Below are positions 9,569 to 18,880 of a DNA stretch of 25,120 bases, piece after piece. Numbering within the stretch: position 1 is the first letter of the stretch; each line of letters begins with the position of its first letter. This DNA comes from Chara braunii. Its lineage: Eukaryota > Streptophyta > Charophyceae > Charales > Characeae. The notes under the pieces were generated by a model. It was not told where the DNA came from, did no database searches, and saw nothing but the letters and a program-made list of their open reading frames with translations. The position numbers were made by a program, and so were the translations under genes. The stretch spans positions 1,172,385-1,197,504 of the forward strand of contig BFEA01000135.1 in NCBI GenBank assembly GCA_003427395.1, in the 5' to 3' direction.

Positions 9569-10285
9569 ATTCGAAGCTAATGGTTGGATCGACCCGGCCA
9601 CTGGGCCATGGTCATTCCCGATAGTGTTAGTGCTGAAAAAGAACGGATCGATTCGCATATGCATTGATTATCGCAAGCTGAATGACATCACGATTAAGGA
9701 TGTGTATCCCCTTCCCATGATTGATGATCTGCTTGATGCGATTGGGTGTGCTAATTACTTCAGTAAATTTGATATTCACCATGGTTTCCACCATATCCTG
9801 GTTAAGGAGGAAGATCGACCGAAAACGGCCTTCGTACTATTTGAAGGCACGTGGCAGTGGGTTCGGTGTCCAATGGGGATTTGCAACGCACCTGCCACGT
9901 TTCAACGCGCGATGAACGCGACGTTCCAGAACTTCGTCAACAAGACACGGCTAACTTGGGGAATGAGTAACTTCTGCGTCGTGTACATGGAGACATCTTG
10001 GTCTACTCGGAAACCTATCACGGGCATGCACATCATATCGAGTGGACGCTGGGAGCTCTGAGAGATGCTGGGTTCAAAGTCGCGCACGAAAAGAGCGAGT
10101 TTTTCCTCTCGAAAATCGCGTTCTTGGGTTACGTGGTGACACGTGGAGGACTGCGGCCAGATTCGAGAAAGGTTGCAGCGGTGAAAGATGCTCCTATTCC
10201 CACGTCATTGACGCAGGTTCGAGCTTTCCTGGGACTAGCATCGTACTACCGTCGTTTTATCATAGGCTTCGACGTGATTGCATGA
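9513..10285 (+). pseudogene. Reverse transcriptase pseudogene
   Basis: Ty3/gypsy RT motifs appear in order: FEANGWIDPATGPWSFPIVL, RICIDYRKLN (about 9650), FSKFDIHHGFHHI (about 9760, with the first catalytic Asp), then CPMGICNAPATFQRAMN (about 9870-9918). The catalytic YxDD box near 9984 is destroyed: the frame reads VVYM and is then one base short, so the downstream half (SETYHGHAHHIEWTL, then KVAHEKSEFF and FLGYVV) continues in another frame. The thumb region ends with VRAFLGLASYYRRFI and a TGA at 10283. The enzyme would copy element RNA to DNA; this copy cannot. Confidence 0.92.
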
Positions 10286-10915
10286 CCTCTAACGAACCTA
10301 CTACGAAAGGACCAGGCCCTCAACTGGGACGCAGAGTGCGAACAGGCCTTCGCCACCCTCAAGGACGCCCTGGCGACGACACCTATTTTGATCCGGCCGG
10401 ACCCTACGAAGCAGTTCATTCTTATCACGAATTGGCAGTCTGAGGCGATCTCCGCTATTCTAGCGCAGAAGGGGAATGACGACCGAGAACACGTCATCGA
10501 GTACGCATCACACACGGTGCCAGACGAGCAGAGGAACGATTCGGCCCCGCAGGGCGAATGTTACGCATTGGCGTGGGGGATTCAGCACTTCCATCCGTAC
10601 TTGTACGGACATAAGTTCCTCCTTGTAACCGATCACAAGCCATTACTGGCTCTCAAGAAGCTCACTAATTACACGGGTATGATTGGACGGTGGCCGGTGC
10701 GCCTACAGGAGTACGACTTCGACATCATCCATCGAAAGACAGAGAGGCACGGCAACGCGGACGGCTTCAAGTTGACACGTCTGCATCATCCCGCTAAGGT
10801 ACCTAAGGGCGAAGAAATCATTCCGTGGAAGGAACCGGAGTCAGCGAACGGACCCAAGTACGGACAAGTGGCAGTCCTTCCACGTGGCAAGAAGCAGGCG
10901 ATTGGCAATGGGTGA
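10286..10915 (+). pseudogene. RNase H domain pseudogene of Ty3/gypsy pol
   Basis: In the frame of the RT C-terminus, PLTNLLRKDQALNWDAECE and AFATLKDALATTPIL link to an RNase H fold. The motifs are LITNWQSEAISAIL (about 10420), ECYALAWGI (about 10557), LLVTDHKPLL (about 10622) and a tail NADGF (about 10760). The first catalytic position, normally Asp in this motif, is Asn here (codon at 10430-10432); the Glu and the two later Asp residues remain. The frame ends at a TGA at 10913 with no chromodomain or integrase zinc finger after it. Confidence 0.88.
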
Positions 10916-11059
10916 CGGAGGTAATCTTGTAACTCCTCTCTCTCCCCTTTCATCCTCATCTCTTCTTTCCCTCCCGAACAACCAAGAGTTAATTGGATTC
11001 CTCATAATGCTCTTATTCGTATTCTATGAGTATCTCCGACAACTCAAGGGAAACCATCT
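10916..11059. other. Junction between gypsy and LINE remnants
   Basis: Pol similarity stops by about 10800-10915 and LINE similarity begins by about 11060. The stretch between is T/C-rich at first and then A/T-rich. No terminal repeat or target duplication was identified, so the mechanism of truncation cannot be read. Confidence 0.5.
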
Positions 11060-11824
11060 AATAATGATGAATGAATTTCAAAACCAGCCTTGGAAAAAAT
11101 GAGTCAATGGAAGGATAAGCAAACATCTATATTTGGGAGGGCGTTAATAATTCATAATGTTGTATTGGTTTTTATCTGGTATAAATCAGCATTGCGTGCC
11201 ATGAGTCAAAAAAGTACAAAGAGCATTAAACAACAGATATCGGCGTTTATCTGGAGAGGCAATCATGAGCAGGAAATGGTGATCCCAAGAGTGGCTTGGA
11301 ATTCTTTAATCCAACCTAAAACAAAAGGAGGGTTAGGGCTACTAGACCCTTTACTTCAAGCCCGAACTATTTTTGTACAATGAATAATAAACTTAATCTT
11401 CTCTATTGACTTACCTTGAGGGGTATTGGCCTTGGAACAAATTCTCGTAGACTGGCACCTGAGGCGCCAGAGAATCTTCATCCTCTATCATGGATAGAGG
11501 ACAGATATTGGAGTATTCCTAGACCTCAAGAACATTGTAGGGAGGAAGGGGCAAGGGGAGCTGTTCGAAAGCACCTGTTCCTAGATAATTTATGGACGTC
11601 TTTATTAAAAACATGGAGAGATCTGCCTATACCAAACAGCTCGTTTCCTTCAAGGTATGAAGAAGTGTTGCGTCAACCGCTTTTGAAAATCGTTGGATCA
11701 CTAACATAAATGAATGTATCTTTAATAGCTCAAGTGCACCTTGGTCCCTTTGGTTCAAAAAGGGGGTACTAAGAATTAAGGATATTTGAGATTCAGATAC
11801 AAAGAATTGGAGAACAACTAACAA

Positions 11825-11973
11825 CCATTTCGTCAAAATGGATATATTATATTTTTTGAACGAAATCAAAACTGATTTTTTTTGCCAAAATCCGGTCTGC
11901 ATCTTTTGCTCTTGGGGGTCTGGCGTTCCCAAAACGCCGAACCCCCTACATGCATCTGGTCTATGGTTGAGAC

Positions 11974-11974
<1 letters not shown>
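11825..11974 (-). repeat. Left arm of the nested element
   Basis: This is the reverse complement of the arms at 12015-12160 and 12455-12608, with about ten differences from each. It contains the internal palindrome at 11914-11946 (gggggtctggcgtt facing a matching arm). Confidence 0.85.
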
Positions 11975-12008
<34 letters not shown>

Positions 12009-12014
12009 TATCTT

Positions 12015-12160
12015 GTCTCAACCATAGACCAGGGGGGTTCGGCGTTTTGGGAACGCCGGACCCCCAGGATAAAAAAAATTCCGACCGGATTTCGGCAAAA
12101 AAAGTCAGTTTTGATTTCGTTCAAAAAATATAATATGTCCGTTTTGACGAAATGGCTGTT
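12015..12160 (+). repeat. Inner right arm of the nested element
   Basis: It starts gtctcaaccatagaccag and ends tttgacgaaatgg. It lacks about 10 bases (atacatgtag-type) present after the start of the other two arms. With 11825-11974 it forms a long potential hairpin with the poly(A) as loop. Confidence 0.85.
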
Positions 12161-12256
12161 ATCAAAGTTATAGCCTTCCGGTTCCAGCATGTGCGAGGCG
12201 TTGGACCAAGGTCCTCAACCTGGTTTACTCCTCTCTTAGACCAAAGCAGGAAGAGG

Positions 12257-12450
12257 TAGAGCCACCCAAACTTATGGGACATGCTCACCTCCTCGTTCAG
12301 AAACCAAAGAAACTGTCAAAAACCCCAAATAACCAAGGTCGCCAGACTACCCAAACTTATGGATTTGACTGGCACCTGAAAAAGCAATCACATTCAGCCC
12401 TCACGGGTCAGAGCAACCAGACCACCCACACTTATGGATTTGTCCGGTTC
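12257..12450. repeat. ~80-bp imperfect tandem repeat inside the nested element
   Basis: The motif 'acccaaacttatgg' recurs near 12263, 12347 and 12424 (the last with one change), at spacings of about 84 and 77 bases. The bases before the last two copies also match (ccagac). The block ends at a single N at 12454. Confidence 0.6.
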
Positions 12451-12454
12451 TCCN

Positions 12455-12608
12455 GTCTCAACCATAGACCAGATACATGTAGGGGGTCCGGCGTTTTGGG
12501 AACGCCGGACCCCCAGGAGCAAAAACTTCCGACCGGATTTCGGCAAAAAAAATCAGTTTTGATTTCGTTCAAAAAATATAATATGTCCGTTTTGACGAAA
12601 TGACTGTT
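12455..12608 (+). repeat. Outer right arm with perfect 14-bp hairpin
   Basis: Same unit as 12015-12160. Positions 12482-12495 and 12501-12514 are perfect inverted repeats (gggggtccggcgtt and aacgccggaccccc) around a 5-base loop. The other two arms carry the same palindrome with one or two changes. Confidence 0.85.
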
Positions 12609-13962
12609 AACTAACAAACTCAGACAAACTCTAAAGTATGCTCACAATCTCAAACACAGCCTAGAACAACTGATATTCTCAATCCCCTTGGAACGGGTGA
12701 GACTTTTGAAAAAGAGAATTAAATTTAGAGAATCAAATTGGGAAATGACTTTTGAAAAAACAATCAATCAAGTGTCGGTCAGGTGGTTCACATTTTACTA
12801 CAAGGGCTTTAGTGAGTAAATTCAGTATCGACAGGGGTATGTTCCTTACTAAATGTCCGTCAGACGAAGTGACATTTTTTCCCTTTTCCTACATGTAGCA
12901 TATTAGAGTACTCCATATATCCTCAATTAAAGGATGAAGGGTTTTTCACCCAGAGATCCCGATTTCAGATTTACCGCTGAATCCGGAGGAATGGGTATGG
13001 CAGACCAGCAGAAAAGGGAAGCCACGTTCAATCCAAACCTTAACAGTCAAAGCAGCATATCGTTTGCTCAGGTCAAAAGTGAATATGTCAGCAATAATTC
13101 AAGAAAGGTGGGCACGTCATTTACATATAGATTTAAATTAGATAAAACATATAATTTTTTTTAGGAATATCAGACAACTCCCTGCTAAGTTTGCCTCCTT
13201 ACAGTGGCAAATTATTCATCGTTGTTTATCCACGAACGGCTGACTCATAGACCATTTTATACTTGAACAGAGGGGATTAGCCTTGCCATGGTGCAAATCC
13301 TGCTTGTCTGTATTTCCGAATAAAAAAATCAAAGAAATAATTGAACATATTTTTTTTCAATGTCCATATTCGGTACTTCTCTGGAGAAGATGGGACTGGG
13401 TGTGGAGAAGTCTGACAGGGTTGGATTGGCCATGGAAATGGATTTTTTGTTTTTTTTTTTGCCAATGGAAACCTATGGGAATCTCTTTATCTAATTATCA
13501 ATCAAACCTTTTTGACATCGGACGTAAAGCAGTTCTATACACTTTGTGGTATAAGAGGTGTATTCATGAAATGAAAGATGTCAAATTAGAGTGGGCGGAA
13601 ACTACAGAATTTGTGGTTCAATTTATTCAAATGGAAATTAGAGCTCAATGGTCGTATATTAAAGTAAAATTGTGCAGTTTTCATGGAAAAAAAAAAAAAA
13701 AAACATTACAAAAGCAATTCAAAAATTCAATTCAGACTGGCTGGGGGGGTCCGATGTGGGACGACTGGGGGAAGTGATATGGCCAGGGGAGACAAGAGAG
13801 AAAGAACCTTTGAAAATAGACTTTCAACTAAACTTGAAGGACTGGTTCTCACTTCAACCAGGGGCAACTCTCAGATCGCCAGAATTCTTCACTGACCATT
13901 TTCCTCCCTCAGATTTAGCCTTAGTGAGCTTGCAATGGTTTGGCCGGGGGGGCACAGAATAG

Positions 13963-14089
13963 GAAAAGCATTGAGAAAATGAAAGGGAAAGCTAGGATTT
14001 CTAGTGTTCTTTCAATATATGGGCAATCAAGAAGGGAAAGGGAGGAACTAGAGTGTAGTAGCAATAGCTGGCAGCCTGGCGCCTAACAC
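13963..14089. other. LINE 3' flank up to the gap
   Basis: After the last LINE-like codons the sequence is purine-rich and shows no feature. It ends at the assembly gap. Confidence 0.4.
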
Positions 14090-14704
14090 NNNNNNNNNNN
14101 NNNNNNNNNNNNNNNNNNNNNNNNNNNNNNNNNNNNNNNNNNNNNNNNNNNNNNNNNNNNNNNNNNNNNNNNNNNNNNNNNNNNNNNNNNNNNNNNNNNN
14201 NNNNNNNNNNNNNNNNNNNNNNNNNNNNNNNNNNNNNNNNNNNNNNNNNNNNNNNNNNNNNNNNNNNNNNNNNNNNNNNNNNNNNNNNNNNNNNNNNNNN
14301 NNNNNNNNNNNNNNNNNNNNNNNNNNNNNNNNNNNNNNNNNNNNNNNNNNNNNNNNNNNNNNNNNNNNNNNNNNNNNNNNNNNNNNNNNNNNNNNNNNNN
14401 NNNNNNNNNNNNNNNNNNNNNNNNNNNNNNNNNNNNNNNNNNNNNNNNNNNNNNNNNNNNNNNNNNNNNNNNNNNNNNNNNNNNNNNNNNNNNNNNNNNN
14501 NNNNNNNNNNNNNNNNNNNNNNNNNNNNNNNNNNNNNNNNNNNNNNNNNNNNNNNNNNNNNNNNNNNNNNNNNNNNNNNNNNNNNNNNNNNNNNNNNNNN
14601 NNNNNNNNNNNNNNNNNNNNNNNNNNNNNNNNNNNNNNNNNNNNNNNNNNNNNNNNNNNNNNNNNNNNNNNNNNNNNNNNNNNNNNNNNNNNNNNNNNNN
14701 NNNN
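14090..14704. other. Assembly gap (Ns)
   Basis: A run of 615 undetermined bases. Satellite sequence begins on its right edge, so the gap probably hides more satellite copies. Confidence 0.98.
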
Positions 14705-15380
14705 AAAGGAGTGTCAGGAGATAGTGCACTTTACCGCAAGGCTGGAACGGGCTCGAGGGACATACGAGGGAACAGAGGATTGTTTGCTGTAGATTACCAC
14801 ACAACACAAGGCTAAGAGATTATTTTGGGTCGATACATACAGTCCATGATTCACGATAGAGGGTGGATTATCTCCCTCGTACGTACCTTAGAGTTGAGGC
14901 TGGCATAGCAGTCCTTAGTACGGATGTCAGGGGTGTCAGGAGATACTGCACCTTACCGCGGGGATGGAATGGGCTCCACGGATATATGAGGGAACGGAGG
15001 ATCCGCATATCTCTACCATCATCATCATAGTACACTGTAGTGAAAAGACAACATAAGAATAAAGAAACTCAGTCCATAACTCATGACCTAGGGTTGGCTA
15101 TCATCTCTCTACCATCAACATCATAGTACACTGTAGTAGAAAGACAACATAAAGATAAATAAACTCAGTCCGTATTAACTCATGACCTAGGGTTGGCTAT
15201 CCTTGTAGTACGTCATACGTAGCTTAGGGTTGAGGCTGGCATAGCAGTTCCTTAGTACGGGATGTAGGGGGTGTCATGGCCAGAACGGGCTCCAGGGACA
15301 TACGAGGGAACGGAGGATACTCAACTCTCTATCATCACCACACAACTAAGCTAGATGGGAGTCACTGTGCACCCTCATGA
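14705..15380 (+). repeat. Satellite array 1, ~190-bp monomers
   Basis: Anchors shared with 17477-18510 recur: 'gttgaggctggcatagcag' at 14893 and 15229, 'ggagatactgcaccttaccg' near 14940, and 'acatacgagggaac' near 14760 and 15300. The third monomer lacks the block containing the ccttaccgc anchor. The frames here are short and no coding function is apparent. Confidence 0.9.
15008..15201. repeat. ~95-bp tandem duplication within array 1
   Basis: 15008-15102 and 15103-15201 are near copies, both running from an 'atctct..accatca' start, through 'catagtacactgtagt', to 'gacctagggttggctatc'. The second copy has a few inserted bases. Confidence 0.85.
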
Positions 15381-15722
15381 AGATTTGTAGTAGGATGTTC
15401 AAACCTAGCTCCCGAAGTCCCCGTGCAATCAGGCTTGCACGGCGTCTGCTTCAAACGAGGCTGAGAAGGGGGTAGGCATCTCTGCTTAGCCCTAGTACCT
15501 GCAACCGCTGTTTGGTCAGGTCACCCCACCAAGATGGCAATGGGTGATGGTCCTGGGTGGTTAACACTAGGGTATGGCAGGGGGGTGGGGGTGCACCAGG
15601 GCAAAAAATAAGAGGACAGGTGGGTGGGGTCTTTAGAGGGGTTCATCTGGACAACCGAGTGGCCGAGTACCGTGGGTGACTGCCATCCGTCTAGTATCCC
15701 ACCTCTACAACAACATGGGCTT
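15381..15722 (+). repeat. Array-linked module, copy 1
   Basis: Colinear with 18511-18880. Shared blocks are ggtcaggtca (15514-15523 here, 18676-18685 there), 'atggtcct' with G/T-rich sequence after it, and an end reading 'cacctctaca' / 'aacctctaca'. Together with the array it forms a composite repeated unit. Function unknown. Confidence 0.6.
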
Positions 15723-16299
15723 TAAAAAAAAAAAAGAAAAAAAAAATCAGTTGATGGCATCATGACATCTTCCGATGTCTGGCTTAAAAACATTGGTTGG
15801 AGCAAAAAAAGTGATAAAAAGTAAATGAAAAGAATAAAAGTCAGAAATACAAAAAGACTTTCAAGTCAAAAAGCCAAATTACCACTTATGGTATATTTAG
15901 TATAAGCAAGTTCTAAGATCACATCCTTCGAATAAAATTCAGTGAGAGCACCGGTTCAAAATGCACATTGTGGTATAAGGTTGAGGGTTCAAAACTCCGC
16001 AGCCGTGCGCATGGATACCGGCAGGGCGTTAGGTGACGCACGACTGGACATAAACCGCCTTGGGATGACGGGGGAAAGCTATTACAGACACTCCATGCGC
16101 ACCACCCAAGGGGTAGCATATGGTTGTTGTATGCTGGGACTGGGCGAGAGTGGGGTGTCCTCATGTTCTTGGTCTCTAGGGTGGTCACGCGAATGCTGGG
16201 TGATTTGTACGGTCTGGTTTACTCAAGCCCAGCAAAGCATTTCACAGTACAGGTCAATGGATGCAACAAGATCAAGTCTTCAGGATAAGGGTATTAGAG
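15723..16299. other. No supported gene; possible tRNA-related repeat
   Basis: An A-rich tract lies at 15723-15746. Near 15985 'gagggttcaaaactc' resembles a tRNA T-arm/B box (GGTTCAANNC), and the following 'gtgcgcatggataccggc' has the look of a SINE body, but no A box or full cloverleaf was found. The two long frames at 15919-16304 have no recognised domain. Confidence 0.3.
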
Positions 16300-17466
16300 G
16301 ATAAAAATCAATGGTATGCTTTCAAGCCTAACAGTCCAATAGACAAGCTACCTCTTGACCTAATCAACTGGATTTGGACTTCTATGTATGGAAAAGAAGG
16401 AAGTGTGTTCGCTCACTACACACACTAACGATCAGATCAACATACAAAATGCTAAGACGTAAACTTAATCTAAGGGAAAGGGTGGAGACAAGATGGATGA
16501 AACATCTGAACTTAAGTAAGGACTCTCTAAGAAATATTAAATGGTTCAAAAACATTAAATCCAGACCTGCCAAAGGAGCGGCTCTACAGTGGCAGATTGA
16601 ATACCGATGTCTCCCGACAAATGACTGAATCATTCAATTTTGATAGAACGTCATTGAAAAAAAGGGGTTGGTTTTCCCATCGTGCAAACTCTGCCTCTCA
16701 TCGTTCCCCTCTAGAAAAATCCCGGAGACAATATAACATATTTTTCTACAATGTCCTGGTTCAATATGGATGTCGAGATGCTGGGATAGGATATGGGGTC
16801 AATTAGGTACATCCCACAATTGGCCATGAGATTGGAAGGCATTGTTATGTGAATCATGAAACCCAGACCAATTAGACGATTTTACTCAAAACTTATTTTA
16901 ATTTATTGTGGGATGAAAAACACTTATGTGGGTCATTTGGCGTCGGAGATGCACCTACGAAATAGAGGGGGCAAAAACTGGATGGTCAGGAATTCATGAA
17001 ATCTATCAAACAACAAATACACACAGAAATCACAGCGCAATGGGAAAAAGTGAAGGAGAGAGTCAAATTTTTATCATCCAGGACGGAAATTCTTCAGCAT
17101 TTTCAAAACTTCGGTGGTGCCTGGCTAGGGGGTATTCAAGGGGGGAAAATGGGAAGGATCATATGGAAGGGGGACAAGGCTGATCAATAGGGAGAACGAC
17201 AAGAAATTAGAAGAGGTCATTATCTCTGCTTCCATGATTGGACAAACATTGACCCCTCTCTACCTCTGCGTCCTATGTCTGAATTCCCTGATCCTTTCCC
17301 ACCTTCGTTAGTGTGTCTGGTCCCTCGAAGTGGGTATGGGTTGGATTAAAAGGCCTTTTGTCCTAATAGCAGGTTTTCCAAACTTCTTTTGTTGAAGACT
17401 AGTTGCTAGAGCCTAGTGGTGTCTTCTCTTATCAGCACCTCTAACACTGGCAAAAAAAAAAAAAAA
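16300..17466 (+). pseudogene. LINE ORF2 3' remnant with poly(A) tail
   Basis: This is the paralogue of the 3' half of 11060-13962. From about 16560, RPAKGAALQWQIEYRCLPTN aligns with the same segment of the other copy, including a TGA at the same residue (16626-16628). The zinc-binding pattern has Cys at 16683 and 16692, His at 16737 and Cys at 16752. Downstream, stops at 16827, 16857, 16899 and 16914 interrupt the frame. The C-terminal WVIWRRRCTYEI and EITAQWEKVKERVKF segments are conserved, with a shift near 16995. The protein end lies near 17348. A 3' UTR of about 100 bases ends in 15 A residues (17452-17466), taken as the retroposition tail. Not functional. Confidence 0.82.
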
Positions 17467-17476
17467 GGTTAGGTCA

Positions 17477-18510
17477 TTTGCACGATTCACATGAGGTCCT
17501 GTGTTTGATACCAGATCATGACTTAGGGCTGGTCATCCTCCTACTAGTACGTAGTCAAGGGTTGAGGCTAGCATAGAAGTTCCTTAGTACGGGATGTCGG
17601 GGGCATCAGGAGATACTGCACCTTACCGCATGGCCAGAACGGGCTCCAGGGACATACGAGGGAACAAAGAATTGTCAGCTCTCAGACTACCATACAACAC
17701 AGGGTCAATAAATTCTTAGGGTTGGCTATCCTCCTAGTATGTAGCTTAGGGTTGAGGCTGGCATAGCAGTTCCTTAGTACGGGATGTTGGCATTGTCGGG
17801 GGTGTAAGAAGATAGTGTACCTTACCGTAGGGCCGGAACGGACTCCAAGGTTATACGAGGGAACGGAGGATTCCCAACTCTATCCCATCGTACAATAGAA
17901 CAACGATTCACGTACGATTCACATGAGGTCCTGTGTTCGCTACCAGATCAAGACTAAGGGTTGGTCTTCCTCCTAGTACGTAATCAAGGGTTGAGGCTGG
18001 CAATGCAGTTCCTTAGTACGGGATGTCGGGAGTGTCAGGAGATATTGCACCTTACCGCAGAGCCTGAACGGGTTCCAAGGATATACGAGGGAACAAAGGA
18101 TTGTCAACTCTCATATTACCATACAACACAGGGTCAATAGATTCTCAGGGTTTGCTATCCTCCTAGTATGTCCCTTAAGGTTGAGGCTGGCATAGCAGTT
18201 CCTTAGTATGGAATGTCAGGGGTGTGAGAAGATACTGCAGCTTACCGCAGGGTCAGAACGGACTCCAAGGAATCCGGGATATACGAGGGAACGGAGGATC
18301 CCCAACTCTACACAATAGATAGATTCAGTCCATAACTCATGACTAAGGGTTGGCTATCCTCCTAGTAGGTAGCACACAAGGTTGAGGATGGCATAGCAGC
18401 TCCTTAGTACGGGATGTCGGGGGTGTCAGGAGATACTGCACCTTACCGCGGGGCCGGAGTGGGCTTCAGGGACACACAAGGGAACGGAGGATTCTCAGCT
18501 ATCTATCATC
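17477..18510 (+). repeat. Satellite array 2, dimeric ~429-bp higher-order repeat
   Basis: The anchor gttgaggctg starts at 17561, 17751, 17990 and 18180; a variant starts at 18381. Spacings are 190, 239, 190 and 201. The 17561 and 17990 monomers resemble each other most (both followed by 'acaacacagggtcaata'), as do 17751 and 18180, giving a two-monomer period of exactly 429. Each dimer begins with 'cgattcacatgaggtcctgt' (near 17483 and 17915). The monomers are related to those at 14705-15380. Confidence 0.92.
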
Positions 18511-18880
18511 ACCACGTAATAGAATATCGGAATAACGCACCTATGAGCCCATAGAGATATGGCTAGTACTAGCGATTGAAGTACCCGTGTGGCAAGGCTC
18601 ATACATCTATGCTTCGACTAGGACTAAATACAGTAAGTAGGGCTCTACTTAGTCCGATATCCATGACCATTGTCCGGTCAGGTCAGCTCCGTCTATAATA
18701 GACTGTATTAACGTAATGGTCCTTAGTGGGTAAGGTAGGACCGTGAGAATAGAGGTGCGCAGGGGGAAAACCCTACGAAAGTGGTAGGTTGGAAGAAAAG
18801 TTCCATAGGAATATCGCATGGCCAAGTGCCGAAGGCACCCCTCACATGTCTAGAAATCCAACCTCTACAGCGTACCTCTA
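18511..18880 (+). repeat. Array-linked module, copy 2
   Basis: Diverged colinear copy of 15381-15722, immediately after the second array. It contains two or three short palindromic patches (for example agtaggg facing ccctact around 18636-18650). No open frame of note. Confidence 0.6.

Larger units (their letters stand above)
6683..10915 (+). mobile_element. Ty3/gypsy LTR-retrotransposon, degenerate internal region lacking integrase
   Basis: Gag, CCHC knuckle, aspartic protease, reverse transcriptase and RNase H follow one another in Ty3/gypsy order on the plus strand. At least seven in-frame stops and three frame changes (near 7500, 7960 and 9515-9990) interrupt the reading. After RNase H the sequence changes within about 150 bases into a LINE remnant, so integrase and any 3' LTR are missing. 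The element cannot be autonomous. Codon composition differs from the flanking A/T-rich LINE. Confidence 0.92.
11825..12608. mobile_element. Nested 784-bp element built from inverted ~150-bp arms
   Basis: The element sits inside LINE ORF2 and is flanked by the 9-mer aactaacaa at 11816-11824 and 12609-12617. The left end (ccatttcgtcaaaa) is inverted at the right end (ttttgacgaaatg). A left arm (11825-11974) is inverted relative to two right-type arms (12015-12160 and 12455-12608). The first two arms meet at a 31-base A run. No transposase frame is present, so it would be non-autonomous. Nine-base duplications are typical of Mutator-like elements, but the last bases of the two termini do not match cleanly, and a 4-bp duplication with longer termini is also possible. 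Confidence 0.7.
11060..13962 (+). pseudogene. LINE ORF2 remnant: RT C-terminus and zinc-binding domain, interrupted
   Basis: The RT thumb is recognisable: SIFGRALIIHNVVL, AFIWRGNHEQ and PKTKGGLGLLDP (11100-11350), a pattern typical of plant-type LINEs. Frames then shift repeatedly. The element is split by a nested insertion at 11825-12608. After it come LPAKFASLQWQIIHRCLSTN (about 13170), a stop, and the zinc-binding pattern with Cys at 13292 and 13301, His at 13346 and Cys at 13361. The C-terminal segment (YTLWYKRCIHEM, about 13540) leads to an end near 13960. A related copy lies at 16300-17350. There are many stops and no endonuclease; it is not functional. Confidence 0.85.

Noticed and set aside
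10916-11060. Integrase or 3' LTR of the gypsy element
   Set aside because: No HHCC zinc finger, DDE motif or terminal repeat can be found; LINE similarity begins almost at once.
11627-12190. Long minus-strand frame across the hairpin arms
   Set aside because: It arises from the poly(A/T) centre and the inverted arms. No domain is visible and it overlaps LINE sequence on the other strand.
14001-14807. Minus-strand frame of 268 codons
   Set aside because: It is almost entirely undetermined bases from the gap.
13241-16920. TGA read as tryptophan (reassigned nuclear code)
   Set aside because: Several TGA codons align with Trp, but TAG and TAA stops and frameshifts occur in the same elements, and one TGA aligns with Arg. 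Mutational decay explains all of them.
17560-18510. Satellite read as ribosomal RNA (words such as cttagtacgggatg recall the sarcin-ricin region)
   Set aside because: The similarity is limited to a few bases and neighbouring rRNA sequence is absent.
14705-18510. CRISPR-like array
   Set aside because: Repeats are ~190 bp and contiguous, with no short repeats separated by unique spacers, and the DNA is eukaryotic in character.
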